From assembly GCF_001643775.1 (NCBI RefSeq), contig NZ_CP011402.1, positions 666,001 to 730,000 on the forward strand: a stretch of DNA of 64,000 nt, written 5' to 3'. The notes under the pieces were generated by a model, which made no database searches, had not been told where the DNA came from, and worked only from the letters and a program-made list of their open reading frames with translations. The first letter of the stretch is position 1; every line of letters begins with the position of its first letter. A program made the position numbers and the translations under genes. Positions 37,681 to 45,648 of the stretch are shown piece by piece. The DNA is from Denitrobacterium detoxificans (GTDB taxonomy: Bacteria; Actinomycetota; Coriobacteriia; Coriobacteriales; Eggerthellaceae).

Positions 37681-39141
37681 TTACCCAATGAGCGAGATGA
37701 TTTCCTCGCGTGAGTGCGCGCCCGTTTTCTGGTAGATATGGCGGGTATGCGTCTTGATCGTATTCTCCGACAGGAAGAGTTCGGCCTCGATTTCGGCGCG
37801 CGTCTTGTTCTGTCCCAGCAGAGCTAGAATTTCTGCCTCGCGCTCGGTGAGCTTGTAGGTTTCTGCGAGCTCACGGCAGCGGCGTTCGTAACGCGCTCGT
37901 TCGCCGATGACGCGTGCGCCCGTTTCCAGCGAGATGCCGCACGCGCCCCAGTCCTCGTTCACGGCCTTTTCGCGCCTCCAAATGAGAACGCAAAGCGCCA
38001 GCAGTACGATGCAGATGGTCGCGATGGCATATAGGAACGCTTGCTCCGTGTTGAGCTGCAGCGAATGAAGCGTGTTCTTCGATAAGACGCTAATGAGTAT
38101 GGCCGCTTCGCTGCATGCACGTGCGCAGGCAAATGGACGCAGACTGGGCACCTCGTAGCGATGGCAGATGGTTGCCATGATCATCAAAGCGAATATGGTG
38201 AAGCAGACGTACGCGAGTTTTCCCAAGAAGGATGCCACGAGATTGAACGGTTGGATCGTAATGGGGATAAGCAGAACCGCCACCACCGCAATGGGGAAGG
38301 TGATGCGTGCGAATTGGCGATAGTCGATCGTGTGCCTTTGGATGGTGCCGATAAGCAGGGTGATGCCCACGATGCACGTTGCGGTGATGCGGAACATCGA
38401 CCCTCCCACGCCCTGCGTTTCCTGCAGGCCGGAAATGCTCGAGATGAGCGCGGCTATCGTCATGAGGGCGATAAGGCGCTTGGGTAGGGGGTAGCGCACG
38501 TTTTCCGCTGCGGGCTTTTCAGGCGGAAGGGCACTTTGCGAAAGCCATGCGCAGAAGAGCGAACAGAGGGGCATTAGCGAGATGGTGAAGATTGCCACTG
38601 GCTGACGCAGATTCCCCACGAAGAAGGAAAGCACGTAGGCCCCGATGCAGCATCCTGCGGAATAGACCAGCAATTGCGTGGTGCTCATGCGGCTGTATAT
38701 CTGCGCCCAGAAGCAGAAGAGCACGGAGCCGCCAACGGCGGTGAGCGCACTCAGCACGATGATGATGGCTGGCGGGAGGTGCATGGGGAACACGTAGAGC
38801 GCCATGAGGAGCGTACCCATGCAGGAAAGCGCGCACGTCGTTACCGCCATGGGCATATGGCGTGAGAACGATTGCAGGCGGGGCGCAAATATGGCGAAGA
38901 GGGCGAGCGATCCCACGTCGCCAATGCGCATGCCAAAGTCGAAGAGCGTGCGCTCGGCTTCCCAGTCGGGGTTCGCCGGGTAAATGGAGGAAATGTGCGT
39001 AAGGCAGAGCCACGTAATGAAAAAGGCCAAACCCAGGAAGCGAAGGGGGTACATGTGAGCGCCCGTTTCCTCGTTTTCGGGGAAGAAAAACGGGGCGTTC
39101 GTAGCCTTATCGCTTGCCTGCGCCTGCTGTTCGTCTGCCAT
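37681..39141 (-). CDS. LuxR-family regulator with polytopic membrane N-terminus
   Basis: 486 residues on the minus strand, with about twelve hydrophobic helices up to residue ~390 and a LuxR domain at the end (LTEREAEILALLGQNKTRAE, then NTIKTHTRHIYQKTG). The ATG at 39141 has GGGAGG upstream on the minus strand. It is divergent from the flavoprotein-cytochrome pair at 39380-41677 and most likely controls it. It is a paralogue of the proteins at 2819 and 17771 but well diverged from them in the membrane part. Confidence 0.87.
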   Translation of the reverse strand: MADEQQAQASDKATNAPFFFPENEETGAHMYPLRFLGLAFFITWLCLTHISSIYPANPDWEAERTLFDFGMRIGDVGSLALFAIFAPRLQSFSRHMPMAVTTCALSCMGTLLMALYVFPMHLPPAIIIVLSALTAVGGSVLFCFWAQIYSRMSTTQLLVYSAGCCIGAYVLSFFVGNLRQPVAIFTISLMPLCSLFCAWLSQSALPPEKPAAENVRYPLPKRLIALMTIAALISSISGLQETQGVGGSMFRITATCIVGITLLIGTIQRHTIDYRQFARITFPIAVVAVLLIPITIQPFNLVASFLGKLAYVCFTIFALMIMATICHRYEVPSLRPFACARACSEAAILISVLSKNTLHSLQLNTEQAFLYAIATICIVLLALCVLIWRREKAVNEDWGACGISLETGARVIGERARYERRCRELAETYKLTEREAEILALLGQNKTRAEIEAELFLSENTIKTHTRHIYQKTGAHSREEIISLIG

Positions 39142-39203
39142 TGCAATCGCCTCCCTAAAATTGCGATTGTTATTGTATCAAACCTAAAAGGCCTGGTTAA
39201 TTA

Positions 39204-39258
39204 ACGGGTGATATACGGGTGAAACCCATTTCGCCCAAGAGCCCCATCCTTCACCCGT
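39204..39258. promoter_or_regulatory. ACGGGTGA repeats in the divergent LuxR-flavoprotein control region
   Basis: ACGGGTGA occurs at 39204-39211 and again at 39215-39222, exactly 11 bases (one helical turn) apart, and in inverse form TCACCCGT at 39251-39258. They lie within the 238-base gene-free region between the divergent LuxR and flavoprotein genes, so they are candidate regulator sites. No clear -35/-10 pair was identified. Confidence 0.45.
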
Positions 39259-39379
39259 GCATGTGCGTCCGCGTGGGAATACAAAGTACGTGCGCGGTAC
39301 AACTCGTCTTGCGGGACGGTATACCGCGCGGAGAAAAAAGGCAAGTGGATTACAGGTAGACACAGGAGGGAAGTAATCT

Positions 39380-41125
39380 ATGGGCAAACATGAATGCCTA
39401 GAGCCTACGCGTCGCGGCTTTCTGAAGGCCGCTGGCGTGAGCGCACTGGCTGCAGCTGGTGCATTTGGTCTTGCGGGTTGCTCTTCGCAGGCGTCGAATA
39501 CGGCTGCCGTGAAGAACGCGGGTGGTGTTGGCAGGTTCAACGCCGACCTGTACACGGACGTGTTCCCTGTGAAGACGCGCAACATCCCCGTACTCGACCT
39601 CGAGAGCGATCTCACCCGTACGGGCAACGTTGCATTCGAGATGCGCGACATCCCCGAGAGCGAGATTGTCCGCACCGAGGAAACCGACGTTCTGGTCGCT
39701 GGCTGCGGCCTGACGGGTTCCGTTGCTGCTCTGTCCGCTTCCGATGACGGCACCACGCAGGTGCTCTGCATCGAGAAGATGGACGTGGGTCGCGGCATGT
39801 TCGAGGGCATGGGCGTTGTTGGCGGCAAGAAGATGGAAGAAGCCGGCAACATCGTCGACAAGGCCGAGATGATGGACGTCATGCGCTTTGCCGCTCAGTA
39901 CCGCGTGCCGGTTGACCCCATCAAGCTGTGGGGCGACCGCTCTGGCGAGGCTGCTGACTGGCTGCAGGAGAAGTTTGACGAAGGCGAAGGCCAGATTCAG
40001 ACGTACTTCAAGGCTGGCACTCCCGCATCGCACGGCTATGCTGCTCCCCAGACCGAAATCGCCTTCAAGAGCGAGCAGTGGTCTGAGCAGACCACCAAGA
40101 ACGCTGGTGGCGCCGGCATCATGATCGTTGCCGACCTGGCCAACACGTTCAGCAAGCGCGCGAATGCCGATCTGCGTTACAAGACGGCAATCGTGAAGCT
40201 CGAGCGTGAAGACGGCGGTCGCGTAACGGGCGCCATCTGCAAGGATGAGTCCGGTTACTTCCGCGTAAACGCCAGCAAGGGCGTCATCCTGGCAACGGGC
40301 GGCTTCGAGGCCAACCCCACGATGCTGAAGTCCTGGTGCCGTACCGAAGACGTGACCAACTATGCTTCCTGGGCTCCCAACACGGGCGCGACGGGCGACG
40401 GTCAGCTGATGGGTCTTGCCATCGGCGGTCAGATGGACCCCCTGCCCGCTGCAGTCATGAACTTCGACTTTGGCAACCCGACCGGCTTCTACAGTGGCGC
40501 TACGGGCCTGAGCCCCTTCCTGGGTGGCATCATGATCAACGAGAAGGGCGTGCGCTTCTGCGCCGAGGACCTTCCGTTCCAGGCTCGTTCCAACGCCATT
40601 AGCGCTCAGCAGGGCTGCGGTGCCCGCACCTGGCGCCTGTCCAGCTCCACGCAGCTGGCTTCCCTCGAGGACGCCGCTCGTGAGAAGGCTCTCACCGCTT
40701 TTGACGGCCTGATCGAAAAGGGCTGGGCGTTCCGCGCCAGCAGCCTTGCCGAACTGGCCGAGAAGATTGGCTGCGACGCCAAGACGCTCGAGGACGAGTG
40801 CGCTCGCTTCAACGCGTTCAAGGATGCCAGCAAGGACGACGACTTCAATCGCAACATGGCCAAGGCCACCAAGATTGAAGGCGACGAGTTCTTTGCCATG
40901 ATCCATCAGTCCACCATTCTGGCGACGGTATCTGGCCTGGTAGTTGACTACAACTGCCACGTTCTCGACTACGACAACAACGTCATCGAGGGTCTGTATG
41001 CCGCAGGTGGCGCTTCGGGTGGCTTCTTCAGCGGTAACTACCCGCGTCACATCTTCGGGCCTTCGGTGGGCCGTTGCGTCACCTTTGGCTACGTGTCCGG
41101 CGAGCATGCTGCGAAAGGAGAATAA
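39380..41125 (+). CDS. Tat-exported FAD-dependent reductase (fumarate reductase flavoprotein family)
   Basis: 581 residues. Tat motif TRRGFLKAAG (10-19), lipobox LAGC (Cys34). FAD motif VAGCGLTGSVAAL and C-terminal GLYAAGGASGGFF are intact. The closing active-site segment reads NYPRH, keeping an Arg near the position of the last catalytic Arg of Shewanella fumarate reductase, whereas the Arg after the RFxxE motif and the His before GLVVD appear replaced. It closely resembles the protein at 45649 in this respect. AGGAGGGAA before the ATG is strong. The cytochrome gene follows after three bases, so the two form a quinol-to-acceptor module under the divergent LuxR gene. The acceptor is unknown. 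Confidence 0.88.
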   Translation: MGKHECLEPTRRGFLKAAGVSALAAAGAFGLAGCSSQASNTAAVKNAGGVGRFNADLYTDVFPVKTRNIPVLDLESDLTRTGNVAFEMRDIPESEIVRTEETDVLVAGCGLTGSVAALSASDDGTTQVLCIEKMDVGRGMFEGMGVVGGKKMEEAGNIVDKAEMMDVMRFAAQYRVPVDPIKLWGDRSGEAADWLQEKFDEGEGQIQTYFKAGTPASHGYAAPQTEIAFKSEQWSEQTTKNAGGAGIMIVADLANTFSKRANADLRYKTAIVKLEREDGGRVTGAICKDESGYFRVNASKGVILATGGFEANPTMLKSWCRTEDVTNYASWAPNTGATGDGQLMGLAIGGQMDPLPAAVMNFDFGNPTGFYSGATGLSPFLGGIMINEKGVRFCAEDLPFQARSNAISAQQGCGARTWRLSSSTQLASLEDAAREKALTAFDGLIEKGWAFRASSLAELAEKIGCDAKTLEDECARFNAFKDASKDDDFNRNMAKATKIEGDEFFAMIHQSTILATVSGLVVDYNCHVLDYDNNVIEGLYAAGGASGGFFSGNYPRHIFGPSVGRCVTFGYVSGEHAAKGE

Positions 41126-41128
41126 GCA

Positions 41129-41677
41129 ATGGCAGAGGAAATGACCTCTCAGGAGCAGCCTCAGAAGAAGGTTCATAAGAAGGGCATCGTGGCGGGCGTT
41201 ATCGTTGCCGTCGTGATCATCGCCGGTATTGGCGCTTTCGCGTGGCACAACACGCCTTCCTTCTGCGGTACGGTGTGCCATGACAGCATGGGCGAGCATC
41301 TTGCCAACTACGAGGGCACGGACGCTTCCGAAGGTGCCGGTCTTGCGCACCTGCATGCAAGCGCAAATGTGACCTGCCTCGATTGCCACAAGGCTGAGCT
41401 CGATGTGCAGCTGGCCGAGCTGGGCTCCCAGCTTACGGGCAACACCGACAACCTGGGCCTTGCCGATCGTTATTACGTGGACAACGAGACCTGCCTCTCG
41501 TGCCATGGCGATAGCTACGAGGCTCTTGCCGAGAAGACGGCTGGTCTGGGTGACTACAACCCGCATTCTCAGCCGCATGGCGAGATGAACTGCAACGAGT
41601 GCCATAAGGGCCATGCTTCGCAGGTGGATACCTGCGGCGAGTGCCACAGCAATGGCGGTCAGAGCATGAAGGCATAA
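41129..41677 (+). CDS. Membrane-anchored five-heme cytochrome c
   Basis: 182 residues: a Lys-rich N-terminus, one helix (about 19-39) and five heme motifs, CX3CH at C46 and CX2CH at C83, C122, C155 and C169. It lacks the CX4CH spacing of the paralogues at 378 and 58229. It follows the flavoprotein stop by three bases, with GAAAGGAGAA overlapping that end, and is its likely electron donor. The NapC/NrfH-like build suggests quinol oxidation at the membrane. Its order (flavoprotein first) is the reverse of the 378-2726 pair. Confidence 0.88.
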   Translation: MAEEMTSQEQPQKKVHKKGIVAGVIVAVVIIAGIGAFAWHNTPSFCGTVCHDSMGEHLANYEGTDASEGAGLAHLHASANVTCLDCHKAELDVQLAELGSQLTGNTDNLGLADRYYVDNETCLSCHGDSYEALAEKTAGLGDYNPHSQPHGEMNCNECHKGHASQVDTCGECHSNGGQSMKA

Positions 41678-41700
41678 GTCGAAATCGGCAATGCATTCGA

Positions 41701-41733
41701 AGGGCGGTTCGCGCAAGCGAGCCGCCCTTTTTC
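41701..41733 (+). terminator. Rho-independent terminator of the flavoprotein-cytochrome operon
   Basis: AGGGCGGTTCGC (41701-41712) pairs with GCGAGCCGCCCT (41717-41728) around GCAA, followed by TTTTT. Confidence 0.92.
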
Positions 41734-41758
41734 GTTTGACCTTAGATGGGGAAGTCCG

Positions 41759-41790
41759 AATCCGGCGGCTAGTCCGCCGGATTTCTTTTT
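41759..41790 (+). terminator. Second terminator hairpin, overlapping the 3' end of the convergent gene
   Basis: AATCCGGCGG (41759-41768) and CCGCCGGATT (41774-41783) form a perfect stem with a five-base loop, followed on the + strand by TCTTTTT. It overlaps the stop codon of the minus-strand gene at 41769 and acts as a back-up to the hairpin at 41701. Confidence 0.75.
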
Positions 41791-42245
41791 GCGGTAAACG
41801 CGTGCACGGTGACCTTGATGATTGCGACGGTTGCGGCCATGCGCTCGCTTATGGCGAAGTCGCGGCCCGTTTGGTGTTTCATGAGTAGAGCGATGGCGTG
41901 GGTTTTCTCGGCGGGGTCGACTACGACTTCGGCAACGCCGCGTCCCATGAGCGATGCATACGCTGACCCGTATTTGCAGGGTACGTCCCCGCCTGAAATG
42001 ATGCCATGGTCGGAATCGATCTCAACGCCTACATGGGGGTTCCTCTCGATAAGGTCGAGCTTGTGCCCCGCTCGTGCGCTGTGCGCGTAGAGCGTAAGCT
42101 TCCCATCTGCGTATTCGTATCCATAATGCAGGGGTACGACGTAGGGGTACGCGTCGTCGAAGAGCCCCAGGTGCATGATGCGGCCCTCGTCGAGGATGTC
42201 CCGCACGCCGGATTCGCTTGTGACTTCTCTATCGCTTCTGCGCAT
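41769..42245 (-). CDS. Pyridoxamine 5'-phosphate oxidase-fold (FMN-binding) protein
   Basis: 158 residues on the minus strand. The split-barrel signature is RIMHLGLFDDAYPYVVPLHY, then LTLYAHSARAGHKLDLIERN and a MGRGVAEVV strand, as in the NimA/PNPOx-like family. Such proteins bind FMN or F420 and reduce small molecules; some members give nitroimidazole resistance. ATG 42245 with AAGGTGGA before it is preferred over the in-frame GTG at 42260. It follows the UvrA-like gene by 21 bases on the same strand, so the two may be co-transcribed. Confidence 0.85.
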   Translation of the reverse strand: MRRSDREVTSESGVRDILDEGRIMHLGLFDDAYPYVVPLHYGYEYADGKLTLYAHSARAGHKLDLIERNPHVGVEIDSDHGIISGGDVPCKYGSAYASLMGRGVAEVVVDPAEKTHAIALLMKHQTGRDFAISERMAATVAIIKVTVHAFTAKRNPAD

Positions 42246-42266
42246 GATTCCACCTTGCACGTTCTT

Positions 42267-44774
42267 CTAGAGGTACTTGCCCGTGATGCTTTCGGGTGAG
42301 TTGGCGATTTGCTCGGGCGTGCCCGTTGCCACGATGGTGCCACCTGCATCGCCTCCGCCCGGGCCCAGGTCTATGACGTAGTCGGCGTTGGCGATGATGT
42401 CGAGGTCGTGTTCGATTACCACGACCGTTGCGCCCGCGTCGAGGAGCTGCTGTAGCACCTCGAGCAGCACTTCAATGTCCAGGGGGTGCAGGCCGATGGT
42501 GGGTTCGTCGAATACGAACAGCGCGTCCGATTGGCTTTTGCCCATCTCGCTTGCAAGCTTCAGGCGCTGCGCCTCGCCGCCCGAGAGCGCGGGCGTCGAT
42601 TCGCCGATGGTGAGATATCCCAGGCCCAGGTCGTGTAAGACCTGCAATTTCTGCAGCGCCTTCTTTACGCCGGGCATGCCGGAGAGCACGTCGATGGCTT
42701 CGTCGACGGAAAGCGCCATGAGGTCGGGGAGGCTGGGGCCGCCCTGTTCGCTCAGGGGGATTTCCCTGGCTGCGGGGGCGTAGCGGCTACCCCGACAATC
42801 GGGGCATTGGATGTCCACGTCGGGTAGGAACTGCACGTCAAGGGAAATCGTTCCCGTTCCGTCGCAGGTGGGGCAGCGAAGTGCGCCCGTGTTGTACGAG
42901 AATGCGCCCGCCTTCAGGCCACGTGCCTTCGCTGCGGGCGTAGCGGCGTAGGCGCGTCGAAGCGTGTCATGTACCCCGGAATACGTTCCCACGGTGGAGC
43001 GTATGTTCACGCCGATGGGCGTGGCGTCGATGAGGTTCGCCCGCCTAATGCCCTCTGCGGTGATATCGAGCACATGGGATGGCATCTTCGCGCCATCGAT
43101 GAGCGCCTTTAGGGCGGGAACGAGGCTTTCCAGGACAAGCGTCGTTTTGCCCGATCCCGAAACGCCCGTTATGGCGGTAAGGCGTCCCATGGGGAAGTCC
43201 ACAGAAAGCGGCTTCACGGTATGGATTGCGTCGGTTTCCAGGTGAATGGCCCCGTGCTCGAAGACGTCGACGCGGGAAGGGGCTGCCTTGCGCCGTACTT
43301 CGCGCGTGCCTGCCAGGAATGCGCCAATGCGGGAAGCAGACGCAGCGGCGACTTCGTCCACCGTGCCCTGGGCGATGACGTTTCCTCCCTTGGCGCCCGA
43401 TTCGGGCCCTATCTCGATGAGGTGATCGCATTCGCGCAGCACGCGTACGTCATGGTCGACGAGGATGACGGAGTTCCCGTCGGCAATCAGGTCGTCCACT
43501 ACGCCAAGCAGACCTTCCACGTTGGAGGGGTGCAGTCCGATGGAAGGCTCGTCGAGCACGTAGAGCACGCCGTTGGTGCGGTTGCGCACGGCACGCGTGA
43601 GCTGCACGCGCTGGCGTTCGCCCGTGGAAAGCGTGGAAGAGGCGCGGTCGAGGGAAACGTAGCCAAGCCCCAATTGCTCAAGGCGTTCGATGGGCTCGCT
43701 CATGCCAGCCAGGATGGATTCGGCCATGGGGCGCATGTCCTGGGGCATTGCCGCCGGTATGGTGGCTATCCAGGTGGTGAGTTCGTCGAGCGTGAGGGCG
43801 GTTGCCTCGTCCAGGCCCAGGCCGCAGAGCTTCGGGGCGCGTGCCGCGGCGGAAAGGCGCGTGCCCTTGCAGTCGGGGCAGGGGCCTTCGGTAAGGAACT
43901 TCGCCACGCGCTTCAGGCCCTTTTCGTCCTTTACCTTCGAAAGCGCGTTTTCCACGGTGTATATGGCGTTGAAATACGTGAAGTCCATTTCGCCTGCAGT
44001 GCCCGATTTCTCGTTGTAGTACAGCAGGTGCTTTTTCTCCGCCGGCCCGTGATACACGATGTCGCGCTCTTCTTCGGTAAGCTCGCAGAAGGGAACGTCG
44101 GTGCGTACGCCCATTTCGCGGCAGACGTCCTTCATGAGCGACCACATGAGGCTGCCCCAGACGACCACCGCGCCTTCGCCGATCGTCTTCGTCTCGTCGG
44201 GTACGAGCGTGGATACGTCCACGGTGCGCACGACGCCCGTTCCCGAACAGGTGGGGCAGGCGCCCGTTGAATTGAACGCAAGGTCTTCCGCCCCGGGGCC
44301 GTAGAATTCTACGCCGCAGGTGGGGCAGGTGATTGGCTGCTCGAGCGCAACGTTGAGCGAGGGCGGCGTGATATGCCCGTTGGGGCATACGTGGCTTCCT
44401 AGGCGCGAGAATGCCAGGCGCAGGTAGTTCAGCAATTCGGTGGACGTGCCGAAGGTAGAGCGCACGTCGGGGATGCCCGGACGCTGGCGCAGTGCCAGAG
44501 CCGCGGGGACGTGGCGAACTTCGTCGACGGCCGCATGTGCCTTTTGGGAGATGCGGCGCCGCGTGTAAGTGGAGAGGGCGTCGAGATAGCGACGTGACCC
44601 TTCGGCGTAGAGCACGCCCAGGGCAAGCGATGACTTGCCGCTGCCGGAAACGCCTGCGATGCCAACGGAACATCCCAGGGGGATGTCGACATCGATGTTC
44701 TTCAGGTTGTGCACGCGCGCCCCGCGCACGGAAATGTGGTCGGGTGCGGGCGTATGTTTTCTGCTTCGTTCCAT
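42267..44774 (-). CDS. UvrA2-like excinuclease ABC-family ATPase
   Basis: 835 residues, about 100 fewer than a housekeeping UvrA. Two ABC domains: Walker A GVSGSGKSSLALG and GVSGSGKTTLVLE; signatures LSTGERQR (first, Gly to Thr change) and LSGGEAQRLKLA; Walker B VLDEPSIGLHP and VFDEPTIGLHP. Zinc-type CXXC pairs remain (CPTCGVEF, CPTCSGTG, CPTCDGTG, CPDCRGS). The short region after the first Walker A suggests loss of the UvrB-binding insert, as in class II UvrA (UvrA2/DrrC), linked to tolerance of DNA-binding drugs rather than normal excision repair. Frame starts at ATG 44774. Confidence 0.88.
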   Translation of the reverse strand: MERSRKHTPAPDHISVRGARVHNLKNIDVDIPLGCSVGIAGVSGSGKSSLALGVLYAEGSRRYLDALSTYTRRRISQKAHAAVDEVRHVPAALALRQRPGIPDVRSTFGTSTELLNYLRLAFSRLGSHVCPNGHITPPSLNVALEQPITCPTCGVEFYGPGAEDLAFNSTGACPTCSGTGVVRTVDVSTLVPDETKTIGEGAVVVWGSLMWSLMKDVCREMGVRTDVPFCELTEEERDIVYHGPAEKKHLLYYNEKSGTAGEMDFTYFNAIYTVENALSKVKDEKGLKRVAKFLTEGPCPDCKGTRLSAAARAPKLCGLGLDEATALTLDELTTWIATIPAAMPQDMRPMAESILAGMSEPIERLEQLGLGYVSLDRASSTLSTGERQRVQLTRAVRNRTNGVLYVLDEPSIGLHPSNVEGLLGVVDDLIADGNSVILVDHDVRVLRECDHLIEIGPESGAKGGNVIAQGTVDEVAAASASRIGAFLAGTREVRRKAAPSRVDVFEHGAIHLETDAIHTVKPLSVDFPMGRLTAITGVSGSGKTTLVLESLVPALKALIDGAKMPSHVLDITAEGIRRANLIDATPIGVNIRSTVGTYSGVHDTLRRAYAATPAAKARGLKAGAFSYNTGALRCPTCDGTGTISLDVQFLPDVDIQCPDCRGSRYAPAAREIPLSEQGGPSLPDLMALSVDEAIDVLSGMPGVKKALQKLQVLHDLGLGYLTIGESTPALSGGEAQRLKLASEMGKSQSDALFVFDEPTIGLHPLDIEVLLEVLQQLLDAGATVVVIEHDLDIIANADYVIDLGPGGGDAGGTIVATGTPEQIANSPESITGKYL

Positions 44775-44865
44775 GAGACTATTATGGCATGCCCTTATGG
44801 GAAAGGGATGGTGCGTTGCCTAATGGAAGGACGCTCGGTCCTGCGCGTACGCGTGCTCGCTGTCG

Positions 44866-45510
44866 TTACCGCGGGTCTTCCGGCGTATGCCAATCGCAGG
44901 GGTCGGGTTCGGCCATGGCGCGGATGCCCGCGATGATGATCTCGATGCCGTCGTGGAATGTTTCCTCGGAATAGGCTCCTGCGGCGGTTTCCCGCCACGT
45001 TTCGGCTGTTTCCTCGTGGGGGAGCTTGCTGCGATGCTGCACCTCGTCGGTTTCGCCCAAGATGAACCCGCCCATGTACGCGTCGATGATGCGCCATGCC
45101 TTGCGCAGGATGGGCGCGGGAATGCCCTGGTCTTCGTGCAGCTTGTAGACGCGCTGGATGTGCTCTTCCATGCCGGGGTCTGCGCCCGTTGACTCTACGG
45201 TATGCAAATGTGCCGTGGAATGGTTCAGGTACATTTCCCGAATCGAGCTTGTTGTGCGACGGATGGTGTCGTCCCAGCGTTCCCCGGGGATGGGATGCGT
45301 GTCCACTTCGGTGAATGCCAGGGCTAGTGCGGCAACTTGGATCTCGTCGACGGAGCCATAGTAGCGATAGAGCGCCATGGCGGTTACGCCAAGCTCCGCG
45401 GCAAGCTTGCGCATGGATACGTTTTCGATGCCGATGTGGTCGGCAAGGCGTAGTGCCACGTGCGCGATGCGCTCTCGGCTCAGTTGCTGTGTCTGCGGGG
45501 AGGATTTCAA
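44866..45510 (-). CDS. TetR-family regulator, divergent from a flavoprotein gene
   Basis: 214 residues. The N-terminal DNA-binding domain reads RERIAHVALRLADHIGIENV, then MRKLAAELGVTAMALYRYYG; a tetracycline-repressor-like C-terminal domain follows. The TTG at 45510 is taken as the start because AGGAAAGAG lies six bases before it on the minus strand and the longer in-frame ATG at 45648 would run through the operator palindromes. It is divergent from the flavoprotein at 45649, with two palindromic sites between them, so it probably represses both itself and that gene. It ends 92 bases before the UvrA-like gene on the same strand. Confidence 0.83.
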   Translation of the reverse strand: MKSSPQTQQLSRERIAHVALRLADHIGIENVSMRKLAAELGVTAMALYRYYGSVDEIQVAALALAFTEVDTHPIPGERWDDTIRRTTSSIREMYLNHSTAHLHTVESTGADPGMEEHIQRVYKLHEDQGIPAPILRKAWRIIDAYMGGFILGETDEVQHRSKLPHEETAETWRETAAGAYSEETFHDGIEIIIAGIRAMAEPDPCDWHTPEDPR

Positions 45511-45566
45511 AGTGAGCTCTTTCCTGGGGTGATGCTGTGCAAGAAGAATTGTATTGCATTTCCGTT

Positions 45567-45609
45567 GTATACAGTGTACACTCTGCGTGAAGTATACGGC
45601 GTATACTTC
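45567..45609. promoter_or_regulatory. Two palindromic operators of type GTATAC-N3-GTATAC
   Basis: Box 2 is a perfect palindrome GAAGTATAC-GGC-GTATACTTC (45589-45609). Box 1, GTATAC-AGT-GTACAC (45567-45581), matches with one base difference per half-site. Their centres are 25 bases apart. They occupy the gap between the divergent TetR gene and the flavoprotein gene, and a TATACT -10-like hexamer lies inside box 2. Confidence 0.7.
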
Positions 45610-45648
45610 TTTGGGAACCGTAAAAAGAAACAAGGAGGGGGATCCCAT

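Noticed and set aside
39398-41716. 772-codon open frame on the minus strand
   Set aside because: It covers the flavoprotein-cytochrome pair in antisense, without a start signal or recognisable motif.
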